A stretch of 64,000 nt of DNA. Source: an uncultured Aquimarina sp. Lineage in GTDB: Bacteria > Bacteroidota > Bacteroidia > Flavobacteriales > Flavobacteriaceae. The stretch covers positions 434,001-498,000 of the forward strand of contig CANNFM010000002.1 in the NCBI GenBank assembly GCA_947503835.1. The letters run 5' to 3'. Position 1 is the stretch's first letter; every line of letters begins with the position of its first letter. Below, in pieces: positions 51,729 to 59,512 of the stretch. Both the position numbers and the translations under genes were made by a program. The notes below the pieces were generated by a model. It worked only from the letters and a program-made list of their open reading frames with translations. It ran no database searches and had not been told where the DNA came from.

Positions 51729-54506
51729 ACACTTCAAAAACTAAGCCATAGTTTTACAAAAATAGGATTTAAACCATTGCAAACAACGGTACGTAACATA
51801 CTTTATTCACTAAGTTTTTCACTGTTTTGTATTTGTCAAATTACTGCACAAGAAACAAACAAGACTACAGAGGTACCTATTCCTGCGGAGAACGATACTA
51901 TAGCTAATACCCAGAAAGAAATAAAGGTTGACCCTGAACTATTACTAAATGAAAAGGCTCAGGACACGACAAAAAAAGACACTATTGCTGCCGAGCCTCA
52001 ATTATTATCAGACAAAGTTGACTACAAAGCAAAAGATTATATGAGGTTGAGTCGTAAAGAAAACAAAATGTATCTTTATAATGAAGCGGAAATAATTTAT
52101 GGTGATATGCAAATTAATGCCGGATCTATTATTGTTGATAACGAAAAAAATGAGGTTTATGCATACGGTATTAAAGATTCTTTGGGTGAATATGCACAAC
52201 CTCCTATTTTTAAACAGGCACAAAATGTTGTTGAACCAGATTCAATTCGGTTTAATTTTGATACCGAAAAGGCGCTGATATTCAATTCCAGAACAGAACA
52301 AAACGGATTTAAGATCAAAAACGAAGTCTCAAAACGTGAAAATGATTCTGTTATTTACATGAAAAATGTAAAGTTCACTACTTCAGAAAATATAGAAGAC
52401 CCAGAATATTATTTCTATGCACGTAGGATTAAGTTTGTTCCTAAAAAGAAAATTGTGACTGGGTTGGTCAATATGTTTATTGCTGATGTTCCTACACCTC
52501 TTGGGCTACCATTTGGATATTTTCCTTTAACAGAAGACAGAACATCTGGGTTTATTATACCCAACCCGGGAGAAGAAAGGGCTCGAGGATATTTTCTTCA
52601 AAATGGAGGGTATTACTTTGCTATCAGCGATTATGTAGATTTAACACTACAGGGAGATTATTACACCAATGGGAGTTATACTTTTGCAGTAGAATCTGCA
52701 TATGCATTACGATATAGATTTAGAGGTAATCTAAGATTTAGATTCGAAAATAATTTACAAAGTGAAAGAGGTTTTCCAGATTTTTCGAGAACGACCACCT
52801 ATAATATACAATGGTCACACAGCCAAGATGCTAAAGCCAATCCTAATTCTCGTTTTTCGGCCTCGGTTAATTTTGGTAGTAGTGACTTTTTTCAGCAATC
52901 CACAAACCAACTTAATACGGGTAATTTCTTAAATAACCAGATTAGCTCATCGATATCCTATGCGAAAACATTTCAAGGAGACCCGCAAGTAAATGTTAAT
53001 GTAGCGGCTACTCATAACTCCAACACAAATACTGGTATTGTAAATCTATCTCTACCAAATGTAAATGCAAGTGTATCGAGAATATTTCCTTTTGCTCCAA
53101 AAGTAGGTGTAAAAAAAGGGATTATTCATAATATAAATACACAGTATAATTTTAGGGGAGAAAACAGAATAACAACAGATGATGATGCCTTGTTTTCTGC
53201 AGAAATGTTTGAAGATGCTAGAATGGGAATGCAGCATACTATACCATTAAGTACAAATTTTAAAATATTTAAGTATTTAAGTGCTACTGCAGGGACAAAT
53301 TTTCAGGAAAATTGGGTTTTTGAGACCATAAATCAAAGTTATGATTCTACTGCAAATGAAGGTGCAGGAGAGGTTGTAAGAGATACTATAACGGGTTTCG
53401 AAACTTTTAGAACCTATAATTTTAGCACAAGTATAGGAACTACAATTTATGGTACTTTCAATTTTAAAAAAGGAAAGAAAATACAGGCAATTCGTCATAC
53501 CATGAGGCCTTCTATTAGCTACAATATCAATCCAGCTTTTAATGAATTTTATGACACCTATACTATTACAGACAATCCAAACACTACGGATATCGACGAA
53601 ACAGAAGTTGTAGAATACTCTAAATTTGAAGGTGGTTTCTTTGGTGCACCAAGTAATGTATTTTCAAGTAGTATTGGATTTTCTTTAGGGAATAACCTTG
53701 AAATGAAGGTGAAAAGCAAAGACACTACTGTAACAGAGGCTCAAAAGATTACACTATTAAACAACCTTAATTTTAGTACTTCTTATAATATTGCCGGAGA
53801 TTCATTAAAATTAAGTCCATTATCGATTACTGGTAATATTCCAATTATTCAGAATAAATTAGATATAAACTTTAATGCTCAACTAGACCCTTATGCTCTT
53901 GATAATAACAATCGTAAGATTGATGTTTGGAATATAGATAATGGTGGTAGTTTATTTAGGCTTACCAGAGCTAGTGCAAATTTTGGGTATTCATTTTCTA
54001 ATAGAGATTTTGAAAAAGGAGCAGTTAACGAAGACCCTTTTGAAAATCAAAACTTTAGGAATGAAGGTAGACCCGATGATCTTTTTGGAGGAAATACCAA
54101 TTTTCAAGAAGGGCAATCCTATGTCAAGGATAGAGACAAAAGTTCAGATAAAGACGTAAAAAATTACAATTACAAAATCCCGTGGTCTCTACGATTAGCG
54201 TATAATGTTAATTATAGCAATAATGCCCGGCAAAACGAAATATCATCGCACTCTGTACAATTCTCTGGAGATATTGAGCTTTCTCCAAAATGGACAGTTG
54301 GTGCTTCTTCGGGTTATGATCTAAAAGACCCCGGATTTACATTCACTAATTTAAGATTTCAAAGGGATTTAGAAAGCTGGACAATGAGTTTTAACTGGAT
54401 TCCTTTTAGCGCAAGAACATCCTGGAATTTCTTTATAGGTATTAAATCATCTGTACTTAGTGACATTAAATACGATAAACGAAGAGAGCCGGATAGACAA
54501 TTATAA
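51726..54506 (+). CDS. lptD: LPS-assembly outer-membrane protein, Bacteroidota LptD
   Basis: About 926 residues in the longest frame. It starts TTG at 51726 or TTG at 51777; there is no ATG before the signal sequence (VRNILYSLSFSLFCICQITAQ). An acidic, Thr-rich spacer (about 43-95) is followed by an OstA-like domain (about 105-215; MYLYNEAEIIYGDMQINAGSI) and a large beta barrel with many Y/F-x-strand repeats, including PTPLGLPFGYFPLTEDRTSGFIIPNPG typical of Bacteroidota LptD. It inserts LPS into the outer leaflet. LptE is not next to it. RidA follows. Confidence 0.93.
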   Translation: MTLQKLSHSFTKIGFKPLQTTVRNILYSLSFSLFCICQITAQETNKTTEVPIPAENDTIANTQKEIKVDPELLLNEKAQDTTKKDTIAAEPQLLSDKVDYKAKDYMRLSRKENKMYLYNEAEIIYGDMQINAGSIIVDNEKNEVYAYGIKDSLGEYAQPPIFKQAQNVVEPDSIRFNFDTEKALIFNSRTEQNGFKIKNEVSKRENDSVIYMKNVKFTTSENIEDPEYYFYARRIKFVPKKKIVTGLVNMFIADVPTPLGLPFGYFPLTEDRTSGFIIPNPGEERARGYFLQNGGYYFAISDYVDLTLQGDYYTNGSYTFAVESAYALRYRFRGNLRFRFENNLQSERGFPDFSRTTTYNIQWSHSQDAKANPNSRFSASVNFGSSDFFQQSTNQLNTGNFLNNQISSSISYAKTFQGDPQVNVNVAATHNSNTNTGIVNLSLPNVNASVSRIFPFAPKVGVKKGIIHNINTQYNFRGENRITTDDDALFSAEMFEDARMGMQHTIPLSTNFKIFKYLSATAGTNFQENWVFETINQSYDSTANEGAGEVVRDTITGFETFRTYNFSTSIGTTIYGTFNFKKGKKIQAIRHTMRPSISYNINPAFNEFYDTYTITDNPNTTDIDETEVVEYSKFEGGFFGAPSNVFSSSIGFSLGNNLEMKVKSKDTTVTEAQKITLLNNLNFSTSYNIAGDSLKLSPLSITGNIPIIQNKLDINFNAQLDPYALDNNNRKIDVWNIDNGGSLFRLTRASANFGYSFSNRDFEKGAVNEDPFENQNFRNEGRPDDLFGGNTNFQEGQSYVKDRDKSSDKDVKNYNYKIPWSLRLAYNVNYSNNARQNEISSHSVQFSGDIELSPKWTVGASSGYDLKDPGFTFTNLRFQRDLESWTMSFNWIPFSARTSWNFFIGIKSSVLSDIKYDKRREPDRQL

Positions 54507-54568
54507 TAATTGATTTGAGGTAAAAACACAATAAGAACAATATATACTATTATTAATCTCTTTACACA

Positions 54569-54949
54569 ATGAAAAAAATTATAACAACAACTAAAGCCCC
54601 AGCTCCTATCGGCCCTTACAATCAGGCTATTTTGAGTGGAAACACTCTTTATACTTCTGGGCAGGTTGCCATACATCCGGAAACAGGAGATTTGGTTCTT
54701 GATGATATCAAGACCGAAACAGAACAAGTAATGCAAAACCTTAAAGTCATTCTTGACGAAGTTGATATGACATTTGAAAATGTAATTAAAACTACCATTT
54801 TCCTTACTGATATGAACAATTTTTCTCAAGTAAATGAAATCTACGGAAATTATTTTAACGAGGATACGGCGCCAGCAAGAGAAACTGTTGCAGTAGCTGC
54901 ATTACCAAAGTTTGTTAATGTAGAAATCTCAGTAATCGCTGTTAAATAG
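54569..54949 (+). CDS. ridA: RidA family reactive-intermediate deaminase
   Basis: 126 residues, the full family length. RidA signature residues are present: PAPIGPYNQAI near the start, Tyr/Arg pocket residues, FLTDMNNFSQVNEIYGNYF and ETVAVAALPKFVNVEISVIAV, which contains the pocket Glu near the C-terminus (the usual Arg of R-x-A-x-P is instead in PARETVAV). It hydrolyses enamine/imine intermediates such as 2-aminoacrylate. A strong terminator lies 28 nt downstream. Confidence 0.95.
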   Translation: MKKIITTTKAPAPIGPYNQAILSGNTLYTSGQVAIHPETGDLVLDDIKTETEQVMQNLKVILDEVDMTFENVIKTTIFLTDMNNFSQVNEIYGNYFNEDTAPARETVAVAALPKFVNVEISVIAVK

Positions 54950-54976
54950 AAATTTTTCTTTTTTTATAGAATAATA

Positions 54977-55002
54977 CCCTCAGGTATAATTATACCTGAG
55001 GG
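54977..55002 (+). terminator. terminator of ridA
   Basis: A perfect 26-nt palindrome with 13-nt arms CCCTCAGGTATAA and TTATACCTGAGGG, followed by TTTCTATTTTT. Confidence 0.9.
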
Positions 55003-55191
55003 TTTCTATTTTTAAGGTCTATAGTATTTTACAATACTAGTACTATAAATCACTATTAAAAAAACAACACATATATCCATAAAAATCACAAGGTCAACAT
55101 TTTACATAAAATAATATGTGTGAAATTTCGTTAATCATAGTACATACTCGAACTTGACTTTAAAAGTTTATGGCTCTAAAACTCACTTTTA

Positions 55192-55220
55192 TCGATCTTT
55201 TCATATCCTGAAAAGATCGA
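55192..55220 (+). terminator. orphan terminator with no ORF upstream
   Basis: Arms TCGATCTTTTC (55192-55202) and GAAAAGATCGA (55210-55220) around a 7-nt loop, then TTTTTTG. The preceding transcript would start within the 190 nt after the ridA terminator, so it may end a small non-coding RNA. Confidence 0.8.
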
Positions 55221-55490
55221 TTTTTTGTTCATCAAACATATTTAGAGATAAAAATTTAAACAATTGTACTTCATTTTTAGAACTTCAAACATTAGTAATC
55301 AATTACATACATATTCTAGTTAGATTTTATTAATATAAAATGTAGAAATATAACTATCCATACAGCTAACAATTTTGATCAAATTTCTACATTTTTATCT
55401 CGCAACCTAACCCATCACCCTTCTTTACCTTAAAAAACAAACATTACAAAACACCAGTAAAATCAACACTTAACAAAGTAATTTAATTTT

Positions 55491-55506
55491 TGGCACGGCA
55501 ATTGTT
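55491..55506 (+). promoter_or_regulatory. sigma-54-like (RpoN) promoter
   Basis: TGGCACG at 55491-55497 and TTGT at 55502-55505 match the -24/-12 consensus TGGCACGN4TTGC except for T in place of C in the -12 GC pair; GG-to-GT spacing is the required 10 nt. The predicted start point is about 10-12 nt on, 35 nt before the ATG at 55552. Confidence 0.4.
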
Positions 55507-55551
55507 TATACTATAGCAAAACAATAAACAAACATTTTAAAATTATAAATT

Positions 55552-55650
55552 ATGAAAACTTTTTACATTACATTAGGATTTAACTTCGAACCGATTATTA
55601 ACTTTTTAAAAGAACTTCCTGCATCATGTAGTTATGCAATCCATAGATAA
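55552..55650 (+). CDS. 32-residue peptide of unknown function
   Basis: ATG to TAA, 32 codons. It begins MKTFYITLGFNFEPIINFL and ends with a Cys-Ser-Tyr segment then HR. There is one Cys (residue 26) and no clear signal peptide, but the first 20 residues are hydrophobic and could form a short amphipathic or membrane helix. The start is preceded by a sigma-54-like promoter and the message ends at the terminator at 55709-55730. The first residues resemble those of the 156-aa protein encoded opposite (MKTFFLSVIDGLF), which may be chance. Whether it is translated is unproven. Confidence 0.4.
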   Translation: MKTFYITLGFNFEPIINFLKELPASCSYAIHR

Positions 55651-55693
55651 AATAGAATCAAGAAGATTAATTAAATAATTTACATATGGATTG
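55637..55693 (+). repeat. inverted repeat spanning the end of the 32-codon ORF
   Basis: CAATCCATA (55637-55645) and TATGGATTG (55685-55693) are perfect 9-nt arms, extendable to 11 with one G-T pair, around a 39-nt loop. The left arm overlaps the last codons of the small ORF. It would fold as a long hairpin before the terminator. Confidence 0.55.
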
Positions 55694-55708
55694 TAGGAAA
55701 ATATAAAA

Positions 55709-55730
55709 AGCGAGATAATTATATCTCGCT
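55709..55730. terminator. bidirectional terminator between the 32-codon ORF and the 156-aa gene
   Basis: Arms AGCGAGATA (55709-55717) and TATCTCGCT (55722-55730), with A-run before and T-run after, so it can stop both the plus-strand small transcript and the opposing minus-strand gene. Nothing else is seen in 55731-55796. Confidence 0.9.
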
Positions 55731-55796
55731 TTTTTTCATCAATATGTCCCGTACTAAAATAAGAGTCAAGCTTTCATCTAAGAGACTTGACTAGTA

Positions 55797-56267
55797 TTAT
55801 TTCAAAATATTGCCATATATGCAATCTTTAGCAAGACTCTTAGAATAACTCGTTTTTGTATTAAGATCCATTATCATATAAGGCACATTTCTTATGTATA
55901 CACTCACCCGGTCCTTTTCCCAATCAATTTGTATATCTTCATTCTTTAGATTTCTAACATAGCTATAGTAATTAGATAGTGAAGTTGGCAAGGGCATTTC
56001 TTTTGTATCTTTAGTACTTTCTAATGTATCATTTTTTGATAATTTTGGAGCTACTACAGAACATAAAAAACCTTCAAAATCAATACTTTCTTTATCTGAG
56101 CTTAACATGTGTGCCCATACAGAATAGGCATCTTCTTCAATGACAAGTGTTCTTCCTGTTAACGAATTTGTAGATGTTAAAAAGACGCTGCCTTCTTTTT
56201 TTATCGAATTTTCTTTAGTAAGCGTTGGAAATAACCCGTCTATTACGGATAAAAAAAAGGTTTTCAT
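55797..56267 (-). CDS. protein of unknown function (156 aa)
   Basis: 156 residues, no clear cleavable signal peptide (MKTFFLSVIDGLFPTLT) and no membrane helix beyond the first hydrophobic residues. It is acidic and Ser/Thr/Lys-rich (KLSKNDTLESTKDTKEM). The only clear structure is a strand-rich C-terminal third (VSVYIRNVPYMIMDL). I do not recognise it. It is convergent with the 32-codon ORF, and its start is preceded by a tandem repeat of CCCCAAAATGA. Its neighbourhood of decayed and small features suggests a recently arrived or fast-evolving gene. Confidence 0.6.
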   Translation of the reverse strand: MKTFFLSVIDGLFPTLTKENSIKKEGSVFLTSTNSLTGRTLVIEEDAYSVWAHMLSSDKESIDFEGFLCSVVAPKLSKNDTLESTKDTKEMPLPTSLSNYYSYVRNLKNEDIQIDWEKDRVSVYIRNVPYMIMDLNTKTSYSKSLAKDCIYGNILK

Positions 56268-56725
56268 TTTGGGGCACTCATTTTGGGGTTCCTACAATAC
56301 TTTCATGCTATTCTTTTACGAATACCATTCTTTACTTAAACTCATAAGAGCATAATATCAAGCTGCTAAGCTATGGATTTATTTTTAGGTGTAAAGGGGG
56401 ATTTTCCTCCTTATACAAAGGGGTTTTTACCCCTAAAAACTATCTGTCTGTTAGTTCTGCTAATCTAACTTAATCATACCCTAGTGTCTTTTGCAGGTAT
56501 AACATACAGATTTCTATACCCTTTTAACATTTGCTCGGCTGTGATAGGATTGGTAGCGAGAGGTACGCTATACACATGCTAGAGGCACCAGAACTATGTT
56601 TAGGACAAAACACTTGGACAGAATTTGTCTTCAACCAAGTCGAAGGGCCTGGTGTAAAGTAGCTTTAATCATAACACCTACTGGCCCTTAATTATAACTA
56701 TAAAATTGAACTGTTTGCTACAAGA
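56268..56725. other. 458-nt region with decayed sequence
   Basis: No intact gene. It includes the direct repeat before the 156-aa gene, a G/C-run hairpin-prone stretch around 56390-56440 (GGGGGA, CCTCC, GGGG, CCCC blocks) and the mgsA remnant at 56519-56577. A plus-strand open stretch to the TAG near 56661 (NTWTEFVFNQVEGPGVK) resembles a gene end but has no start that I trust. Confidence 0.6.
56519..56577 (-). pseudogene. mgsA 3'-end remnant
   Basis: On the minus strand this reads VYSVPLATNPITAEQMLKG, against VYNVPLATNPATAELMLKG at the end of the intact mgsA (57963-58325). By eye about 39 of 57 aligned bases match (about 68%). The frame breaks just upstream (a TAG precedes the HVYS codons) and runs past the normal stop downstream. 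It is thus an old partial duplicate or a decayed second mgsA, not a recent duplication. Confidence 0.75.
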
Positions 56726-57241
56726 TTATTTGAAACTTCTTCCAAACCCGTCAACTGTTTTTTCTATCAATACCCCCTCTTGCCCCATTTCTTCAATCCA
56801 AATCCGTATACGTGTATTTCCTGCGCTATCAAGATAGGTGCCTTTACCGTGCGTATGCTCAAATTTTATGACATAGGTCTTTCCGGCCTTAAAAGCAAAT
56901 GCTTCAAAAGGCTCTATAGGAATAGCAATTTGTCCTTTAGATACAAATCGCATTTGTATTTTATGTTCTCCAGGCAATAGTAGAATCTCTTGAGCTCCCT
57001 TCATTAAACTCTTATTTGGTATATCCACGTCATCTACGGCAATAAAATATGCATATTTCTTACCCATAGTCTCGCTTATCAATCGTACTTGCTGTTCATC
57101 TAGGAGTTCAGGACCTTCGTATAGCGCTAAAGCAGTAACTTTATGCTTTTTGTTTTTTTTATTTTTCTTCTTTTGTGCGATCCCTGGTGTTGCAGCTAGA
57201 AGTGCTAACGCTATAATCAACATTATTCTAATTATCTTCAT
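56726..57241 (-). CDS. secreted protein of unknown function
   Basis: 171 residues with signal peptide (KIIRIMLIIALALLAATPGIAQ), a very basic linker (KKKNKKNKKHK), then a beta-rich domain. The pattern LLLPGEHKIQMRFV...FKAGKTYVIKFEH recalls PEGA-like or DUF-type peptidoglycan/lipid-facing domains of outer-membrane proteins, but no family is certain. It lies 80 nt downstream of a Crp/Fnr gene; the gap holds an inverted repeat (57283-57310). Confidence 0.7.
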   Translation of the reverse strand: MKIIRIMLIIALALLAATPGIAQKKKNKKNKKHKVTALALYEGPELLDEQQVRLISETMGKKYAYFIAVDDVDIPNKSLMKGAQEILLLPGEHKIQMRFVSKGQIAIPIEPFEAFAFKAGKTYVIKFEHTHGKGTYLDSAGNTRIRIWIEEMGQEGVLIEKTVDGFGRSFK

Positions 57242-57282
57242 CTTGATTTATTTTAATTAACAATACTTCTCAAAGATAAGTT

Positions 57283-57310
57283 CATATGTATTATTTCTTA
57301 TATACATATG
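57283..57310. repeat. palindromic element between Crp/Fnr gene and secreted-protein gene
   Basis: CATATGTAT (57283-57291) and ATACATATG (57302-57310) are perfect arms with a 10-nt centre, the usual size of a dimeric regulator site. It could also act as a weak terminator of the Crp/Fnr gene. Confidence 0.45.
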
Positions 57311-57321
57311 TAAAGCGATTA

Positions 57322-57915
57322 TCAAGTTGCAAATATTTTCTTTCGTATTCTACTCAGCTGGGTAGGTGTGATCCCAATAAACTGTGCTATATAATATTGA
57401 TTAATCAGGGTTTCTAATTCGGGATATCTTTCTCTAAACAGTTTATATCTACTATCGGCTTGTAACGTAAAGAATTCAAATTCTCTTTGTTCTTTTCCTA
57501 TAAAAAAGATCTCAGTTAGTTTTTGATTCCATTCAGCAACTTCTGTATTATTTTTTATAAAACATAACAAATCTTCATATTTCCCTTCTAATAACCTCAC
57601 TTCCGTCAGTGCTTCTATAGACACTTGATTAACCGTACGAGTTACCAGGGAAGAAAATGCCCCTATAAAGGATATTGGTGTTTTAAAAAAGATTGGTGTA
57701 AAAAAAGTTTTTGTGTATTGAGAACCATCATCTTTAGATATATATGCTCTTAAAACTCCATCTAAAACAATTCCAAATTTATTTTCTTTACGACCTGTTT
57801 TCGCAAAAAAAGTTCCTTTACTATAGGTTTTCTCAACAAGAATACCCTTGATTTGGTTAAAGGTATCATTTGATATAGGTGACACCTGATTAAGGTATTG
57901 TTTTATTTCTTGCAT
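57322..57915 (-). CDS. Crp/Fnr-family transcriptional regulator
   Basis: 197 residues. An N-terminal cyclic-nucleotide-binding beta roll (about 20-115; GTFFAKTGRKENKFGIVLDGVLRAYI) is joined by a long helix to a winged-helix domain. Its recognition helix is IAQFIGITPTQLSRIRKKI at the C-terminus, the short Bacteroidota form. The consensus cAMP pocket residues are not evident, so the effector is unknown. The upstream gap has another inverted repeat (AATATA ... TATATT, 57921-57939), possibly an autoregulatory operator. It follows mgsA by 47 nt on the same strand. Confidence 0.93.
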   Translation of the reverse strand: MQEIKQYLNQVSPISNDTFNQIKGILVEKTYSKGTFFAKTGRKENKFGIVLDGVLRAYISKDDGSQYTKTFFTPIFFKTPISFIGAFSSLVTRTVNQVSIEALTEVRLLEGKYEDLLCFIKNNTEVAEWNQKLTEIFFIGKEQREFEFFTLQADSRYKLFRERYPELETLINQYYIAQFIGITPTQLSRIRKKIFAT

Positions 57916-57962
57916 GATGTAATATAATGAATGTATATTATTTACAAAATCCTTCCCGAAAA

Positions 57963-58325
57963 TTACAATCCCTTAAGCATTAACTCTGCAGTAGCAGGAT
58001 TGGTCGCCAAAGGAACATTATATACATCACAAAGTCGCATTAACATAAAAATATCGGGTTCATGAGGATGTTTAGCCAACGGGTCTCTAAAAAAGATCAC
58101 CATATCTACTTTTTTCTCTGCAACGTCTGATGCTATCTGTGCATCTCCTCCCAAAGGTCCGGATAAATAAGGGTATACATTAAACCCCGCTCTTTTAGCT
58201 TTTTCTCCTGTGGTACCTGTAGAAACTAGTTTGATGTTTTTAGAATGTAGTATTTTTTGATGTTCATTCAAGAATTGCACCATTTCAGCTTTTTTACCAT
58301 CGTGTGCTATTATTGCTATTGTCAT
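57963..58325 (-). CDS. mgsA: methylglyoxal synthase
   Basis: 120 residues, close to the short form of the enzyme. It converts dihydroxyacetone phosphate to methylglyoxal and phosphate. Motifs: IAIIAHDGKKAEM with the substrate-binding His/Asp, STGTTGEKAKRAG phosphate-binding loop, SGPLGGDAQIA with the catalytic Asp, and VIFFRDPLAKHPHEPDI. It is 62 nt downstream of pfkA on the same strand, placing glycolytic entry and its methylglyoxal bypass under possible joint control. A decayed relative lies at 56519-56577. Confidence 0.96.
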   Translation of the reverse strand: MTIAIIAHDGKKAEMVQFLNEHQKILHSKNIKLVSTGTTGEKAKRAGFNVYPYLSGPLGGDAQIASDVAEKKVDMVIFFRDPLAKHPHEPDIFMLMRLCDVYNVPLATNPATAELMLKGL

Positions 58326-58387
58326 GAATAGGTTTCAAATTTTAGGTTATAACTCTTTAACTTACCTCTCATTTAGGTCCTTCAAAA

Positions 58388-59374
58388 TTAGGTAGAGAGT
58401 ATATCTGAAATACGCAGGAGTTCTTTATTAATTTCATGGGTCTCTTGCAATCCTTTTTCAAAGCTTGTTGTCTTGATTTTATTATCCAGCAAACCAACCA
58501 TTACATTTTTTTCGCCATCTAAAAGCAGTTCTACCGCTTTTACACAAAGCCTACTGGCCAATGTTCTGTCAAAACAAGAAGGGGAACCACCACGTTGCAT
58601 ATGCCCCAAAACTGTAACTCGTACATCATAATCGGGTAAATTTTCGGTAACATAATCGGCGAGTTGATAAACATTTTTACCTATTTTATCTCCTTCACTA
58701 ACGACCACAATACTTGATGATTTCCCAGAGCGCTTACTGCGTTTTAAAGACTCTAACAATCGATCAAGTCCTAAATCTTCTTCTGGGATCAAGATTTCTT
58801 CGGCTCCTGCTCCTACTCCACTATTCAATGCAATAAACCCGGCATCACGACCCATTACTTCAATAAAAAACAATCGATCATGAGAACTTGCCGTATCCCT
58901 TATCTTATCTATTGATTCAATAACTGTATTAAGAGCTGTATCATAACCTATGGTATAGTTTGTACCTGCTATATCATTATCTATCGTACCAGGCACGCCA
59001 ATAACCGGAATATCGTATTCTTTGCTAAAGATCTCTCCACCTCTAAAGGTTCCATCTCCTCCTATGAGCACCATAGCATCAACACCTATTTCTTTTAAAC
59101 ATTTTGCCGCTTTTTTCCTCCCTTCGGGGGTTCTAAAATCCTCGGATCTTGCTGATTTAAGGATAGTACCTCCTCTACCTATAATATTACGTACACTACG
59201 GGCGCTCATCACACAATGATCTCCTTCAATCATCCCTTGAAACCCTCTATAAAACCCTACGCATTTTACATTATAATATGCGCAAGCACGTGCCACAGCA
59301 CGTATAGCAGCATTCATACCAGGAGCATCTCCTCCCGAAGTCATTACCCCAATTGTTTGGATTTCTCTTGCCAT
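58388..59374 (-). CDS. pfkA: ATP-dependent 6-phosphofructokinase
   Basis: 328 residues, the usual bacterial length. It phosphorylates fructose 6-phosphate. Motifs: MTSGGDAPGMNAAIRA (ATP-binding, Gly at the ATP/PPi-discriminating position GGDGTFRG), catalytic PGTIDNDIAGTNYTIG with Asp, FIEVMGRDAGFIAL and the late GHMQRGGSP. The GGDGT form indicates ATP rather than PPi use. It precedes mgsA. Confidence 0.97.
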   Translation of the reverse strand: MAREIQTIGVMTSGGDAPGMNAAIRAVARACAYYNVKCVGFYRGFQGMIEGDHCVMSARSVRNIIGRGGTILKSARSEDFRTPEGRKKAAKCLKEIGVDAMVLIGGDGTFRGGEIFSKEYDIPVIGVPGTIDNDIAGTNYTIGYDTALNTVIESIDKIRDTASSHDRLFFIEVMGRDAGFIALNSGVGAGAEEILIPEEDLGLDRLLESLKRSKRSGKSSSIVVVSEGDKIGKNVYQLADYVTENLPDYDVRVTVLGHMQRGGSPSCFDRTLASRLCVKAVELLLDGEKNVMVGLLDNKIKTTSFEKGLQETHEINKELLRISDILST

Positions 59375-59512
59375 GTAGTATTTGTTATTAATTGGTTATC
59401 GATACTCTTACTTATTTTATTATCCAAGTATTTCATGTCATTACAACATAAGCTTACATAACAAGGAATGTAAATAGCCTTTCATAGGTTACCCAAAAAC
59501 AGGTAATCAAGA

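Larger units (their letters stand above)
54950..55551. other. 602-nt gene-poor stretch between ridA and the 32-codon ORF
   Basis: It holds two strong terminators (54977-55002 and 55192-55220) and a sigma-54-like promoter (55491-55506). Between the terminators only short ATG frames of about 13 codons occur (for example from 55131 and 55170). I see no protein-coding gene of normal size and no tRNA. Confidence 0.7.

Noticed and set aside
54359..54829. 156-codon minus-strand frame across lptD end and ridA
   Set aside because: It is antisense to two well-supported genes and has no domain signal.
55170..55211. 13-codon frame MALKLTFIDLFIS before the orphan terminator
   Set aside because: It is too short, runs into the terminator stem, and lacks any conserved context I can see.
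56580..56661. Plus-strand coding remnant ending NTWTEFVFNQVEGPGVK
   Set aside because: The stretch is open but has no trustworthy start and no family I recognise; it overlaps the flank of the mgsA remnant. I mention it only as part of the decayed region.
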